Shown in pieces: positions 1-12,161 of a stretch of DNA of 64,000 nt (its first letter is position 1; the number at the start of each line of letters is the position of its first letter). The position numbers and the translations under genes are program-made. The notes beneath the pieces were generated by a model. That model did no database searches and had not been told where the DNA came from. It saw nothing but the letters and a program-made list of their open reading frames with translations. This DNA comes from Asterella californica (lineage: Eukaryota; Streptophyta; Marchantiopsida; Marchantiales; Aytoniaceae), in the NCBI GenBank assembly GCA_036924285.1, contig JAYKYS010000011.1, forward strand, positions 8,804,001-8,868,000, in the 5' to 3' direction.

Positions 1-73
1 CTTAACACAGCCTTCAAGCTCATATCACAGCCAAAAAGTTCTGCCCTTCCCGAGGAAAACTCTCAACTCTACA
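1..73 (+). repeat. 3' end of left LTR of Gypsy-1
   Basis: The bases match the last 73 bases of the right LTR (7470-7542) and end in the same CTCTACA. Five differences in 73 suggest an old insertion, though the sample is small. Confidence 0.85.
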
Positions 74-75
74 TC

Positions 76-90
76 TGGTGCTTCCACTGA
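76..90 (+). other. Primer-binding site of Gypsy-1 (TGGTGCTTCCACTGA)
   Basis: It lies two bases after the LTR end. The same 15 bases sit next to the Gypsy-2 LTR (33559-33573, minus), and a variant follows another LTR end at 8634. TGG pairs with a tRNA 3' CCA. The next bases are not those of initiator tRNA-Met. From memory, GCTTCCA is an acceptor arm of some plant tRNA-Thr, so priming by tRNA-Thr is inferred. Confidence 0.6.
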
Positions 91-142
91 CAGATCTTGG
101 GGTGATTGATTGAGGAGGTTGAGTTTACTACAAGGAGAGAAG

Positions 143-2508
143 ATGGATCGCAAGAGCGCTACTGCTGCTACTTTTGCGGCTGCTGCATCTACGTCTACTG
201 CAGCACTTTCTGTAGCACCTGTGACTGCAGCGACCTCAGTACCTGATCTGGATACGGCTGAGATTCTGAAGACGCTTGCGGCCTTGGTCCAACAGCATCC
301 GATCGTTGGAGGGGGTGAGTTAAAATCCACCAAGGCTTTGCAAGCTATTGTGAACAGATGTGGAAGGTTTGAAGGTAGAGATATTTCTAGATATCTGTGT
401 GAGTATAGAGGAGAGATGGAGCTGGTTAGGGTTACTGATGCTGAGATGATAGCAAGTTTTGAGTTAGCTGTCATTCCTGAGTTGCGGGACCAAGTTAGGG
501 ATGTACAGAGAAGAAATCTTGGAATCTGGATGAGTTTTGAGTGATCTCTTCGAGAGGAGTTTCTTGAGGAGGATTCAGAGAGAGTTACTAGAAGGACATT
601 TCTAGACTGGGTTGAGCAGCAACCTGGTCGTATGATGAGCTTGAGTGAGTTGCTGAGAGAGTTTGATCGGAGGTACCGGCAACTTTCAACTCTAGAGCGA
701 ATAACCCTAGATGCTAAGAGAACAGAGCTTTTCCTGCAAGCTACCGATGATGCTACGGCAGATCGATTATGTTTTATGTTGGCTGATCGATCTGCTGAGG
801 GAGGTGTTACTATGGATTGGGGGAGAGTTGAGGATGCTGTGGCTGTACTGACAAGACAGAGGAGGGGACGAGTGGCTGTGGGAGGACGTCCGCTTGCAGA
901 AGTGGTCACTCCACCTTATGCTGCTCCTCAAGTACAGTAGTCTTTGGCCCCTGCTCCCAGACTTGTTGTCCCAGCTGCAATTCCTTTGATGCCAGTTGTG
1001 CCAGCTCCGGCACAAAGGGCACCTGTTTAGAGACCTGCGGAGAACCATGGTTAACAGAACCAAATTGAAGACCTAATTCGGCAAATGCGAGAGCTGAAGG
1101 TAGAGTTAGCTGGATTGCAGAGAGACCAGCCACCGGCGTCTACTGCTGCACGTCCAGGAGGAGCTCTTGTTCGTAGATGTATCTGATGTGACAGTCTTGA
1201 TCACTTCCGGGGAGACTGTCAAGAGCTCACAGCTGCTTTGCGAGATGGTGTGGTTCGCTATCAGAACGGTAGGCTGCATCTTTCTTCTACTGGAGACCCG
1301 TTGAGCACGCAGTTTGGGCGAGGAGGCATGAGGAGTCTACCTCAGATTGCTGCGGCTGCAACAGCAACTGCGTTAATGGCACCGCTGGTAAATTCTGATG
1401 TATATGATGGGCATATTGAGGTCTCTTCTAGTCCTACATTGCTAGATAGGACTGCTGAGAAGAGTGTGGCTCTAGTTCCTTCTGAGATACTGAAGAGAAG
1501 AGCCGAGTCTATTCGTAGGGTCACATGATGGAGAGATCCTGTAGATGCTGTTTCTATCAGAGCATTCTTGGATGTAGATAGACACGTTCGTTGACATGAT
1601 GCTTCTGTGGAGGAAAAGAGGCGACGAGAAGCCTCTGAACTTGATACTGGAGTTCCTGAGGAGACTGGGGATAGACGAAGAGTCACAAGGAGACGAGCGG
1701 CTCTTCCTGAGGACATCCCGTCTACTTTGCAGCTCCTCCACCTGCACCAGGTCTAAAGCATCTTGGAGCAGAGGATACTAGACGCCCGAATCGAGTTTTC
1801 TCTTCGAGAAGTTCTTGGTATTGCAAAGAGGGAGTTTCACGAACTGATCATCGACATCATCAAACGCAAGAGACAGGTGATGTCCGAGCAAATAGAAAGC
1901 CAAATGATAGATGTGGTAGGAGCTTCTGTGAATGATGCAGAGTTTGGAAATGTGCATTTTCAAGAAGCTGATGACAAGGGATACCAGCAAGAAGTGTTGG
2001 TTGCTGGTACCAACACTATTGAGTTCGATGATGAGGAAGCTGGCGAGGAGAGTCCAGCTACTGATAGTGATTTCAGAAGGAGACATTGGGCTCGTGCTAC
2101 AACTGCTACACGAGTTCGTCTTGGAAGTTTGATTGAACTGTTGATGCTTTAGTTGATCACGGATCTGAGATCAACATCATGTCACAGGAGGTGTATGAGA
2201 GAGGTCAGTGGTCTATCGAGTTGAACCATGGTTGGGTGTTACGTGCTGCAAACAACCAGAAGGGTGAGTTATACGGCGCTTGTCCTAACGTGAAGGTGAA
2301 GATAGGTGATGTGGATGTGGATCAACATTTCTTCGTGCAGTCTTCTGCTTCATATCCTGTGATTCTTGGCCAGCCTTATATCACTGCAGTTCAAATGGAG
2401 ACCAAGGTAATGGATGACGGATCTCATTACGTTAGGATCCGTAGTCCAGATGATAGACGTTCTGTGCAGTTTCTGACCGTTCGTACGAACCACGAACGAA
2501 ACCGGTAG
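143..2508 (+). pseudogene. Gypsy-1 gag-protease remnant
   Basis: Open pieces at 143-541, 632-940, 1238-1528, 1763-2152 and 2179-2508 line up in order with the 781-residue Gag-protease of Gypsy-2. The first piece holds the capsid-like part (KALQAIVNRCGRFEGRDIS). The CCHC zinc knuckle around 1175-1215 is still readable, but the tryptophan codon between its first two cysteines has become TGA. The protease part retains VILGQPYI near 2361-2384, while the segment around the catalytic aspartate (2140-2180) is broken by TAG at 2150-2152. The start was taken at the ATG 70 bases after the LTR, matching the position in Gypsy-2. Gag would form the particle core and the protease would cleave the polyprotein; this copy can make neither. 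Confidence 0.85.
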
Positions 2509-2782
2509 ACCTTGAAGGATTCTCCTATCTGTAGGAGTAAGGGTTTTCAGAAACCACTCTCGTAGGACGGGATAGCGAGAGTGAAGGATCTACTGCTACT
2601 ATGATCTCGCTTGAGCAGCCTGAGAGATCACAGGAAGCTGATGGAAATCTGGTTTGATGGCTTTCAGTTTTGATGATTGGAGTGGGTTCACGCGGATAGA
2701 GGATTTGACTGAGAAGAGTAGAAGGCAGATGGAGAAGTACGCAGCAAATCTGCATTGTACATGAGTTCTGAAGGAAGATGAG

Positions 2783-5700
2783 ATGATTTCTGGTGTTTAT
2801 GAGGAGTTTGTAGGTGTACAGTCTTTTGTTCGTTGGTTGGATGATGTAGATAGGTTGATGGAACAGATGGGAGGTAGGGTGGTGATCCCCATCCATTCTC
2901 GTGAAGTCTATGAGGAGATTATCTCGTACTTGCGATATCGTCCTCATCCGAGACTGGAGAATGGATGGAAGGATGCAGTCTGTTGGTGTGACTTACATCA
3001 GGAAGCAGACGTCAAGTATAAAGCTGTAGCGAGGAAGGTGAGACCTGTGGCGACTCAATTACTTGTTGATTCTCAACAGCAGATGGAGTTAGCGGCTGCT
3101 GAGCATGTGCTTAGAGATCCTACACAGGTAGGACACAAGTTTACTCAAGAGACACTCGAGCAGCTCCAGATAGGAGGGGATGGCTTCTTGACTGAAGAGG
3201 AGAAACGAGCTTTTGAATAGATGGTAGTTAGCCATGGTAAGGCATTTTCTTTCTCGATTCAGGAGATAGATTGTGTGGATCCTAGTGTGATAGCTCCGAT
3301 GGTTATCTTCACGGTTCCTCACGTACCTTGGGACTTGAAGCCGATTCTAGTCCCTCGTGCCTTGCTACCAAAGGTGATTGAGTTACTGAAGGAGAGGATG
3401 CAGATGGATATTCTTGAACCATCTATGGCTCCGTACTCTAGCCGATGGTTCACAGTACCTAAGACAAGAGCTCTGCGCTTCATCCAAGACTTGCAGCCTG
3501 CCAACAACATCACGATTCGAAACATTGGAAGAGGACCTGTGGTTGATGAAGTAGCTGAGGCGTTTGCTGGAAGGTCAATCTATTCTATTGGAGATTTGTT
3601 TTCAGGTTATGATCAGTTTCAGCTTGCTTTGGAGAGTAGAGACTTGACTACCATGCGTACACCTTTGAGATTGATGCGGATGTGTACTCTTCCTCAAGGT
3701 GCGACAAACTCAGTAGCCCATATGCAGAATGCGATGCATAAGGTGTTACGAGAGTTTGTACCTGAGGTCACTATCTCATTTTTTGGATGATATTCCCATG
3801 AAAGGCTGTCCGGTGGAAGACAAAGATGAAGCTGTGACTTCTGATGGATGCAGAAAGTTCGTTGCAGACCACATTCGGGATGTGGAGAAGATTCTGATGC
3901 GTTTGGAGGAGGTACACCTCACTCTATCAAGTACCAAATCTCGTTTTGGTATGTCAGAGATTGTGGTGATGGGTCATTTGTGTGGTACTTTTGGGAGACG
4001 TCCGAACCCAGAGAAGGTAGATGCTATAGCAAGGATAGCTGACTGCACCAACATCACTGAGGTTCGACGGTTCTTGGGAGCTTGTGTGTTCTTTCGTGTG
4101 AGTATTCCTCATTATGCACACATTGCCGAGCCTCTGTATGCACTTCTGAGAAAGGGAAGGAGGTTTACTTGGCGGCAAGAACATCATGAGACGATGGAGC
4201 AGCTGAAGGAGATTCTGAAGTCTCCACCTATACTAAGGAGGCTTAGCTATGAGAGCGGGAGACCTGTGGTACTGACTGTTGATACGAGTCCAAAGGCGAT
4301 TGGATGGGCAGTTGGCCAAGAAGATGCAGAAGGTGTGCGGTTTGTTTCAAGGTTTGGAGCTCGGATCTTAACAGATAGACAACGTAACTATCCTCAAGTG
4401 AAGCGTGAGTTGTGGGGAGCTGTTACTGCTATGAAGGTAGATCGAGAGTTCTTGATAGGAGCTCGTGTGATACTAGAAACAGATTGTTTGCCTTTGTTGG
4501 GTATGATAGCAAACTGCAATACACCAGACATAGCAATGCTGCGATGGATTGCTTATGTCCGGAGTCTGAACCCTGAGCTAAAGCATATAGCATGGAAGGA
4601 TAATCCAGTTGCAGATATGTTGTCTAGGGCTCGCTATACAGATGAGGATGAGATGTTTGCAGAAGTGGAGAATGAAGAGAGGAGAGACGTTTGGTGCCAA
4701 GTTGGTCAGCAGACTTCAGACTTGGAACCACTGCCGTTCAACGAGGAGTTCTACTCAGAAAGGTTCCGCGATATTGGATTTTATCTGAGTTCGTTATGCA
4801 GAAGAGAAGGATGGAGTGATGCAGAGTTCAAGGAGATCAGACGGAGAAGATAACTGTAGAAGATAACTGTACGGAAGGCGTACAGTTATCTTCTACGTGA
4901 AGGTTATCTGTGGAAACGTCCGAAAGAAGAGATGGAGTGCTTGCTAAAGTGGTGGATGATCAACCGACGAAGTTGAATCTGCTGAAAGAGTTTCATGACA
5001 CCTTGTGGGTTGGACATCGTGGAGTATGGGCTACTTACACGAAGATGAAAGAGCGTTACTGGTGGAAGGGTTTGTATCAAGACGTGGTGGACTTTGTTGG
5101 GTCGTGTCTGCACTGCCAGTTCTACTCTAAAGTCCGTTACAGAGATGGACTTATACTTACTTATCCACCTAGTATTCATTTTCAGTGGGTTCTTGATCTT
5201 GTGATGATGCCACCGGGGTTATGAGAGATGCGTTACTTGGTGTTGGCTCGAGAGGATCTCTCCAACTATGTGGAGGGACAAGCACTACGGATGAAGACTA
5301 CATAGAATATCTGCAGGTTCGTGCTTGAAGATATCATCTGTCGCTATGGATCGATTGGGAGATTACGTGCAGATAGAAGCGAGTTGAGAGGCGCTGAAGT
5401 GAAGGAGTTTTTTGCTCGTTATGGAGTAAAGCTTCGACTTACTACTGCTATGAATCCAGAGGGCATTGGTAAGAGTTCACTCTTATCATGCCCTATTGTT
5501 CACGCTTTAGTGAAAGCATGTGATGGTAGGCCTAGAGAATGGTCGAGACTACTTCCGTTTGCTTTGTGGACTGATAGAACTACACATTGTACTACGACTG
5601 ACTATATGCCAGTTGAGCTTATGTTGGGTCAGAAACCGATCATGTTTGCTGAAGAGTACTTTCCTACGTGGGCTACGCTACCGTGGGAAGATGGTATAGA

Positions 5701-6175
5701 TCGTGCTTCATTCCTAAATTTATGTATAAGGTAGTTGGAGCGAAGGGAGGAGGATCTTGCTGATGCGCAGGAGAGGCTGAAGGTTGCTCGAGTCAGAAAC
5801 AAGGAACGTTTTGACAAGATTCACCGACTACGACCGAAGCCAATACATGTTGGTGATTGGGTTCTGGTATATGATAGCACGTTGGAGAATCAGCATTCTA
5901 CACTCCGTAAGTTCTCTCGAAGATGGTTCGGGTCTTATGTTGTGCTAGATGTGTATGAGAATGCCACTTATAGTTTGCGTGAGTTTGATGGTACTCCTTT
6001 GAAGCTATCTCTGACTGGCAAACGGGTGAAATTCTTCAAGAGACGCGGAGGGTCAATTGAGTTATTCAACTTTTTGGAGTCAGAGCTGAGGACAACAAGA
6101 GACGGAGACGTCCCAGCGTCTGATGAGACTGAGGCGGAGGAGAGCGATGATGATGAAGAACAAGCAGAAGACTGA
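2783..6175 (+). pseudogene. Gypsy-1 pol remnant (RT, RNase H, integrase)
   Basis: Open pieces at 2783-3220, 3221-3790, 3729-4853, 4910-5224, 5321-5734 and 5735-6175 follow the Gypsy-2 pol in order. The RT part shows GDLFSGYDQF and an F-L-D-D active-site box near 3781. RNase H follows (VTVDTSPKAIGWAVGQ near 4275). Integrase has the HHCC finger (HDTLWVGHRG near 5000; SCLHC near 5103), a core with NPEGIGKSS where Gypsy-2 has NPEANGKSE, so the third acidic residue is lost, and a GPY/F-like WFGSYVVLD near 5923. The tail is acidic, with no visible chromodomain. Breaks are an RT frameshift near 3780, the hairpin at 4856-4896 and stops near 5221, 5302 and 5732. The element is inactive. Confidence 0.88.
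4856..4896. repeat. Perfect 18-bp inverted repeat inside Gypsy-1 pol
   Basis: Arms 4856-4873 and 4879-4896 are exact reverse complements around a 5-base loop. The right arm is the native pol sequence, because it aligns with the Gypsy-2 segment coding AYGYLLRDGYLW. The left arm replaces the neighbouring pol codons and looks like an inverted copy made during replication. Confidence 0.8.
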
Positions 6176-6208
6176 ACAAGTTGGCACATGCCGGAGGATG
6201 TGTAAGTT

Positions 6209-6221
6209 TGGAGGGGGTGGA
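6209..6221 (+). other. Polypurine tract of Gypsy-1
   Basis: TGGAGGGGGTGGA directly precedes the right LTR start TGTCGTG. The matching tract of Gypsy-2 is at 27535-27547 (minus). It would prime plus-strand synthesis. Confidence 0.8.
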
Positions 6222-7542
6222 TGTCGTGATGTGAATCATTTCACATAGTAAATGATTCACTTCTCTGTCAGGCATTAGTCTCTCTGAGTGAAGTTAAGAC
6301 CTCAGAGAAGTCCATTTTTGAAAGATGTTATATATTTTGAGTCTTAGTAGGTTGATTACCATGTTGATAGGGCTTAAGCTCATGGGTTGTATTTGCGTGT
6401 CGTCCATGCACGCTTTCTAGCTGATTTAAGTTATTTTTTGAGGCTGCGTGTCATTTTAGGTAGTTTAAGTTTTACGCTGGCACTCTAGGGGGCTTGACGT
6501 GGTAGCCTATGAGTGTAGATAAGTTACCAGGTAGTTTAAGGCACAAAAGGACAGTCAAGTGGAGCTATGAACTCCCATTGGTCCATTTTTATCTTTTGTA
6601 AAACTCTAAGTTTAGAAACAAAGCTCTAGAGTAGATTTCGAACACAAGGTGAGTGTACTGCGAAATCTGAGAGCACAGGGAGATAGAGCTCGTCGTGCCA
6701 AGCACTGTCAGCGAAAAGTTTGATTGATTTGGAGCAATAAAGAAGGAGTTATGGCTGATTGAAGTTCGATTTGTGTTAGAATTGCAGCACTTCTGTTGAA
6801 TTTGGGGTTTTGAGTGTCATTTGCAGCAGAATTGAGGAAATCGCTTCAAACCTTCGTGGTTGCGTTCATTGTCAGCCGGGCTACGACTGTCAAAAATGTT
6901 TCAAGTGATTTGAGTTACTGAGTAATTTAGGGCAGCCGCTGAAGCAGAGGGGGTCTGTAAAGCTCGCGATCTAGAGCAGCAACTTCAGAAAACAAAATCT
7001 GGATTTCTGTGTACAATCAGGAGGTCCAACTTCACAGGAGTGATCAGCAAGCTGTGTACTGCCAATCCTGTAAGAAACTTCGAAATTGATCGAACCAATC
7101 TCCTGTTATAGGTCGAAATAGCTGGCTGGGTACCAGAAATTGTCATAATTTCTCTGTTCAAAAAGTTTCTACTCATATCTTGGTGCTCTGAATTGATCTC
7201 AAGCTGAAACTTCGTATGTGTATCCAGTAGGACCTCATTGACATGTAGGAGAAGTTCTGAAGTCTAAACCTTCACATATTTCTCAATCCTGAGCGCCAAA
7301 GTTCACCGCCAGATCTTATCGTTGCTAGTTAAGCCTGAACTTTGCTTCATGGACATATCAGAAGAGCCAAGAGACTTGTATGAGCGTTTTTCAGTATCAC
7401 CTTGTAACCTGAAGCCTATCTTTTGAGCAAACCAGCCACAGCCAGGAGTCTAGTGCTTCCCTAAGTAGACTGAACACAGCCTTCAAGCTCATATCACAGC
7501 CAGAAGGTTCCGCCCTTCCCGAGGAAAACTATCAACTCTACA
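6222..7542 (+). repeat. Right LTR of Gypsy-1 (1321 bp)
   Basis: It starts TGTCGTGATG after the purine tract and ends CTCTACA, matching the left LTR end at 73. It is homologous, with indels, to the LTR at 62553-64000 (shared blocks such as AAGCTCATGGGTTGTA). An AATAAA lies in GGAGCAATAAAGAAGGAG near 6731. The last 60 bases also resemble the Gypsy-2 LTR end (CACAGCCAGAAGGT), which links the families. Confidence 0.88.
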
Positions 7543-8539
7543 ATGGAGGGATAATTTAGTACGAGGTAAAATGTAACTCCTCATCCTTATTTTCACATCG
7601 TCATAATGACATTTGAGTAATATAGAGAGAGAGTGTGAGATTTCAGAATGTGAGAACTTGAGAGACATTGTTAGAATGGAGAAATTTAGTTTATGAGTTT
7701 ATGGGGTTGTGAAGGACTAAACTTAACATTTTTCCCTTCAAGTTAAATGGTGTGCAAGAAGGATTATGATGGATATAATTGTGATTAAACTTAGAGATGG
7801 GAGACGTGATCTCTCTTAAATATAGCTTGTAAACATAGTTTGTATAGACGATGTCTACGTATGCTGTTGGTTTCATGGTCTTACATTCTAAAGTTCTCGA
7901 AACAAAGTGACAGTATATGATAATGACTCGAATTACAGTTGGTAAGCACTACGCACAACGAGGGTTATAAGCTCATAAAATTTTGACTTTATTTTTTATT
8001 TTTTCTTCACGTTATGCGAGCTGTTCACCTACTAGGGCCGTACTGTCGCTTATAACTTAGACTAGCTGCTCGTCCGTGAGTTTCTTCATCCTAGACGAGC
8101 TGCTCGTCTACTAGGATCATAAAGCACATCAGCATATAATTTACATTTGTCTTTACTTTTAGCCTCCGTTTGCTTGTTTGATATTGGTGGTTACTTCGTG
8201 TGTTGAACCCCGCTACCAAGGGAGAAAAAGAGACTTGGGAGGTTCATTCGTAATATCATCGACAAGGGAGAGGGAGAGATTGAGATATTAGAGAGCATTT
8301 TGGAGAGGATTCATATACTATTGAGAGAGTGGATACTAAAAAGGAGAAAATTGAGAAGATTGATGTCCTTAAGAAGACGATACTAGTAAAGTGACCCTTA
8401 TTGAGAGAAGGGAACTTCTGAAATTTTGTATGAGAGGGAGTGATTACACTTGTATGACATGTGGTCTTGCCGTGTATCGATGTTTGATTTTAGCTTTTGT
8501 CTTTGATTTGTGATTGAAATTGACACCGAGAGGAGTCGT
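7543..8539. other. Non-coding DNA, no gene seen
   Basis: No coding signal is visible. A pyrimidine run ending TTCCCTTCAAG near 7732 resembles the complement of a copia purine tract, so this may be the edge of a decayed minus-strand copia element. GACGAGC motifs repeat around 8045-8105, including the 8-bp palindrome AGACGAGC-T-GCTCGTCT. Confidence 0.4.
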
Positions 8540-8654
8540 GTTAACATCGATCTATCGTTCACGCATGTATCTCGAATCACAGATTGTTTCACAACTAGAG
8601 GTCTCGTCTCTCTCAAGAAAACTCGCACTCGACATAATATCTAGTGCTTCCACT
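8540..8654 (+). mobile_element. Gypsy-3 remnant: LTR end and primer-binding site
   Basis: The sequence CACTCGACA ends at 8634 and is followed at 8642-8654 by TAGTGCTTCCACT, one base from the site used by Gypsy-1 and Gypsy-2. The preceding bases (CAAGAAAACTCGCACTCGACA) resemble both LTR ends. I could not find the LTR start, and no gag or pol follows, so this is a solo or truncated copy of a third related family. Confidence 0.6.
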
Positions 8655-8690
8655 AAGAGTGGAGCTGTACACAAGACTTGGGCAAACAAA

Positions 8691-8741
8691 GATCTATCGA
8701 GACATAGTGACTCCTTAGGAGTCATTATGTCTCGATAGATC
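8691..8741. repeat. 24-bp inverted repeat with 3-base loop
   Basis: Arms 8691-8714 and 8718-8741 pair at 23 of 24 positions around TTA. It lies 37 bases after the Gypsy-3 primer-binding site, in what would be the leader of that element. Confidence 0.8.
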
Positions 8742-11204
8742 GTGGTGAGAGATCACTCGGTGAGAGATGAAGAAAAAGCAACGAAGTGATCGTCTCCTCA
8801 GTAGGACATCTCACTGACAAAAAGATATAATGCTCTAGAAGCTCTATCTATATTCTCCAACCTGACCTAACATCGTACATGATCGTTTCCAAGCGGAAGA
8901 TGAGACGTCACATGTAGAGACAAACTCACTCCTATCTCGTGCATCACTTATGATTTTTCCTGTAAGGCCGTCCAATCATCAGTATGGAATCTCCGAAGAT
9001 GGACCGTCATCTCTTGATGTCTCACTCTGCCACCTCGAGTATAACGGAGGCACGAACTAGGTAGTAAGAGGAACAATAACCATGCCGCCTCGTCTCTGGT
9101 GTTCCGTGTCAACATGTCAAGAGGTAGACAGAATGCCTACTTACCTAAGAGCACGGGATAGTCAATGGAACAAACACGGACAAGAAAAACTCATCTCGAA
9201 CAATCTCAAAGTAGTGTCAGTGTGGACTCTCAACCACTCTCACTACTCAGAAGGAACTTCAAGAAGAAGAGCTAACGGTGTCATAATGATTGCACGTGTA
9301 GACCTCCGTTCTCGATTAACCTGCGCATCTCATGGGATCTAACCATAGCTCTCGTGCATCTTTCTCACATGAGACTTTATCACTTGTGAGGTAAATAACT
9401 GACTTTACATCGGACATGGAGTGTCTCGGATCAGTCTCTATCTCATGAGAGAAAAAGACTCGTAGCTTGAAAAGAGACGATGTCCTATCAAATGGTACTC
9501 GTAATAAAAATATCTCGAAAATATACTCTCAAATAAAGAACTCTAATTCTCTGAAGATAAAGAACACACTATATGTAGTAAGAAAACTCTCAAAAATATC
9601 TCAAAAACTTTAAATAGAAGACTCTCTAATTCTAAAAACACCCAAAAGTATATAATACTTCATGCCACGATGAAGTGGGATGAAGGCTGCAGTGTCGGTT
9701 GAGAACGAGCTGGGCGAGATCAACGTGCCAACTCTCATAGTTTTAGGTTTTATTAGTTGATTCTTTTATCCTAAGATAAAATTATATGTCCCATCGGAAA
9801 CAGATATTTTTTGTAAAACAACTTTCTTAAAAAGAACACCAATTAAGATGCACGGTGTGCCATGTCGATTTATCAACTGTAATTGTATTTAGTTTTAAAG
9901 AATTTTTATACTAATTTTAAAAATAAAACTTTTACACTTTTAAACTTTTAGAGAATACTGTAATTTAACAGTCTCATAAAGATAAGCGGTGGGAAGGCCT
10001 TTCCTAACAGCTCCCTAACTGGTTAGGGGAGCCAGTTAGTTGTTGACGAGCGGTGGAGATGCTCCAAGGCGGTCTCAGATTCCACGACAAAACTTTGGTA
10101 AAGGAGCCGGAAGATCCCAGCGCTAGTTGCAAAATTTCGGCCGCATATTGTCCCCACATAGAAACGTCTCAACCAGATCAGCCCTAAACGACAATCGTGA
10201 CCAACCTACTCTCTCTCTCTCGATGCACGTGCTCAAGTTACACATCCTTTTGGTCTGGACATTCTAAAAGTACAGCAAGCGTACCCTCTCGGCGCACTGC
10301 GTGGTCCCGACGTCCTTTTATCCAGAATATTCTCGTGACCCAAGATTCTCAGTAAGCAATCAGCTACTGTAGTCACTAAACGCGTAGGTGGGGAAAACTT
10401 CATCAAAAGTTAAGCTTGTTGTTTAGTGGCTAATCGTAGCAGCTATCTGTGTACTGCACTGTACAGCGGTGCACTGATTCCTGGTCACTCACATTACCAG
10501 TTGTAAACAACTCGCAGTTAATTCTTTTCAAGGCTGTTGAAAGGGTACAGTCATAGGCCGTTGAAGGATACTTGTAATATATTTCTTAACCATTCTATTT
10601 CTTAACTGTGTAGATGCTTGCATTATCACGTGATACCAGTTCAGTCTATGTATTAGAGTGTGTTTATTTATACATATGAATTATTTTTGTTTAAAAAAAA
10701 TCAAATGTCATTTTGGAGTACTTTAGCCACAACTGAATATTCACAATACTCCTCTATACTTTTAGAGATTAATTCCATACTGCTTTGGAATTTTCTATTA
10801 TATGGTTCGTCTGCTCTCGTCAACAAATTTAGATCAATTCTCCTCTGCTCGAATCCGGGACGTGTAGATTTCTAATGATAACCGTTATTATTGTGTTATC
10901 TTCAGTATGCGTAATAATATAGACAAGTTCAAATATAACTACAAAATAACTTGCATACGTGATATGTATATATAGTTAATTATTTAATATAATACGCATT
11001 CAACTTCATAATGATCATGAAGGTGAACCGTAATATTTTCTTTTCGGACCGATTGCTATATCTACCCTGTGAATTTCTAATCTCCGGCACTTATTTTTGT
11101 CTTTTTTTTAATCTTTTCACAAAGTACACTTTGGATGCATATTATTTAGTAATAGCGAGCACTCTTGTCATGAAATATCGCCGCTTCGTTGTTCCGTTAT
11201 TTGT
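8742..11204. other. Non-coding DNA, no gene seen
   Basis: Open frames here (for example 9082-9342) are short and show no known domain. AT-rich tracts lie at 9480-9660 and 9800-9960. A weak inverted similarity links AGCTACTGTAGTCACTAAAC near 10361 and GTTTAGTGGCTAATCGTAGC near 10422. Nothing supports a gene. Confidence 0.4.
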
Positions 11205-11386
11205 CAGACGGAGTGCGAATTATAATTTACTGGGCGTGCTGCCGCTCTTTTAATTTAGAATAAATAAAAATAAAAATTTACTTGCCAGACGGAATGCGAT
11301 TATAGTTTCCTGGGCGTGCTGCCGCTCTTGTAATTAAACATAAATAAAAGAAAAAGTTACCAGACGGAGTGCGAATTATAATTCAC
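11205..11386. repeat. Tandem repeat, about 78-bp unit, 2.4 copies
   Basis: CAGACGGAGTGCGAATTATA starts at 11205 and recurs with changes at 11286 and 11361. Each of the first two units also carries GGGCGTGCTGCCGCTCTT and an A-rich tail. Confidence 0.75.
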
Positions 11387-12161
11387 TCTTATTATTCCGG
11401 TTCCCGTCCCGGGAACACAAAAGCTTCATGGTCACGATCTCAAGTCGCACCTTATGCGTAGAAAACCATGACTGTGATTCCCGCTGCAGTCAAGGTTAGA
11501 ATCTGCAGGGTACTTGAAGTTTCAACAACGACAAGATATACCTTATCACTATGCAATATCAGCAGTCGAACCTAAAATCCCATGTGTGTGGCCCCTCATA
11601 CAGCACACGGTTTACTTTCAGCGCCTGTAGTCGAGTGTCGACCTATTCCTACTACTGTTACAGTAGCTCGTACTGTGTGTCTAAAACAGTACCTAAAGGT
11701 ATATATCGAGCGGAGTGGGTGTGAAATAGCGAGTGGATACTGCGCTACGAGATGTGAGGTCTGGACTCTCGACTCTGAACTAGCTTAGGTTAAGGCTTAG
11801 GCTTTCGGCTTTAGGCTTTCCAGAGATGCCTGGCGAATGGCGAATGGTGAATGTCCCATACTGTCAATCAGTGTAAGAGAGGGAGGATACGTAGTCGCGA
11901 GAGCTGGAGCTTTAGGTACCGTACTGTAGTTTAGTTTACGAGTGTCCGGGTATCTGGGAGGATCCAGTCAGAGGTAAGTGTGAGTTGCGCACCACCCGTG
12001 TCTCTTCGTCTTCCAGCTTACTGTGCTCTAGTTGATAAAGGGCTAGCTAGCATCTGCTGGAAAAGGCCACTCATCTAACTAACTAAATTTCTACAGAGAC
12101 AACGAGATTTCATCCTAGCCTTCTGTGATCACGGAGGGTCTTTGATCATTCGAAATCTCAA
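11387..12161. other. Non-coding DNA, no gene seen
   Basis: The DNA is unique-looking with short internal repeats (GGCTTAGGCTTTCGGCTTTAGG near 11792). No domain is seen in the 68-residue frame at 11582-11788. Confidence 0.35.

Larger units (their letters stand above)
1..7542 (+). mobile_element. Gypsy-1: decayed Ty3/gypsy LTR retrotransposon, left end cut by window
   Basis: The order is LTR end, primer-binding site, gag, protease, RT, RNase H, integrase, purine tract and LTR, all on the plus strand, which is the Ty3/gypsy order. The first 73 bases match 7470-7542 with five differences by eye, so they are the end of the left LTR. The coding part matches Gypsy-2 (25500-35612) domain by domain at clearly reduced protein identity, so this is a related but separate family. 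Stops and frameshifts break gag and pol into at least ten open pieces, so the copy is dead. Most of the left LTR and its target-site duplication lie outside the window. Confidence 0.9.

Noticed and set aside
25..909. 294-residue minus-strand frame
   Set aside because: It is the reverse of Gypsy-1 gag, serine-rich, with no domain. The plus-strand gag matches Gypsy-2 and explains the openness.
10361..10446. Inverted similarity AGCTACTGTAGTCACTAAAC / GTTTAGTGGCTAATCGTAGC
   Set aside because: Too many mismatches and gaps to claim a terminal inverted repeat, and no target duplication seen.
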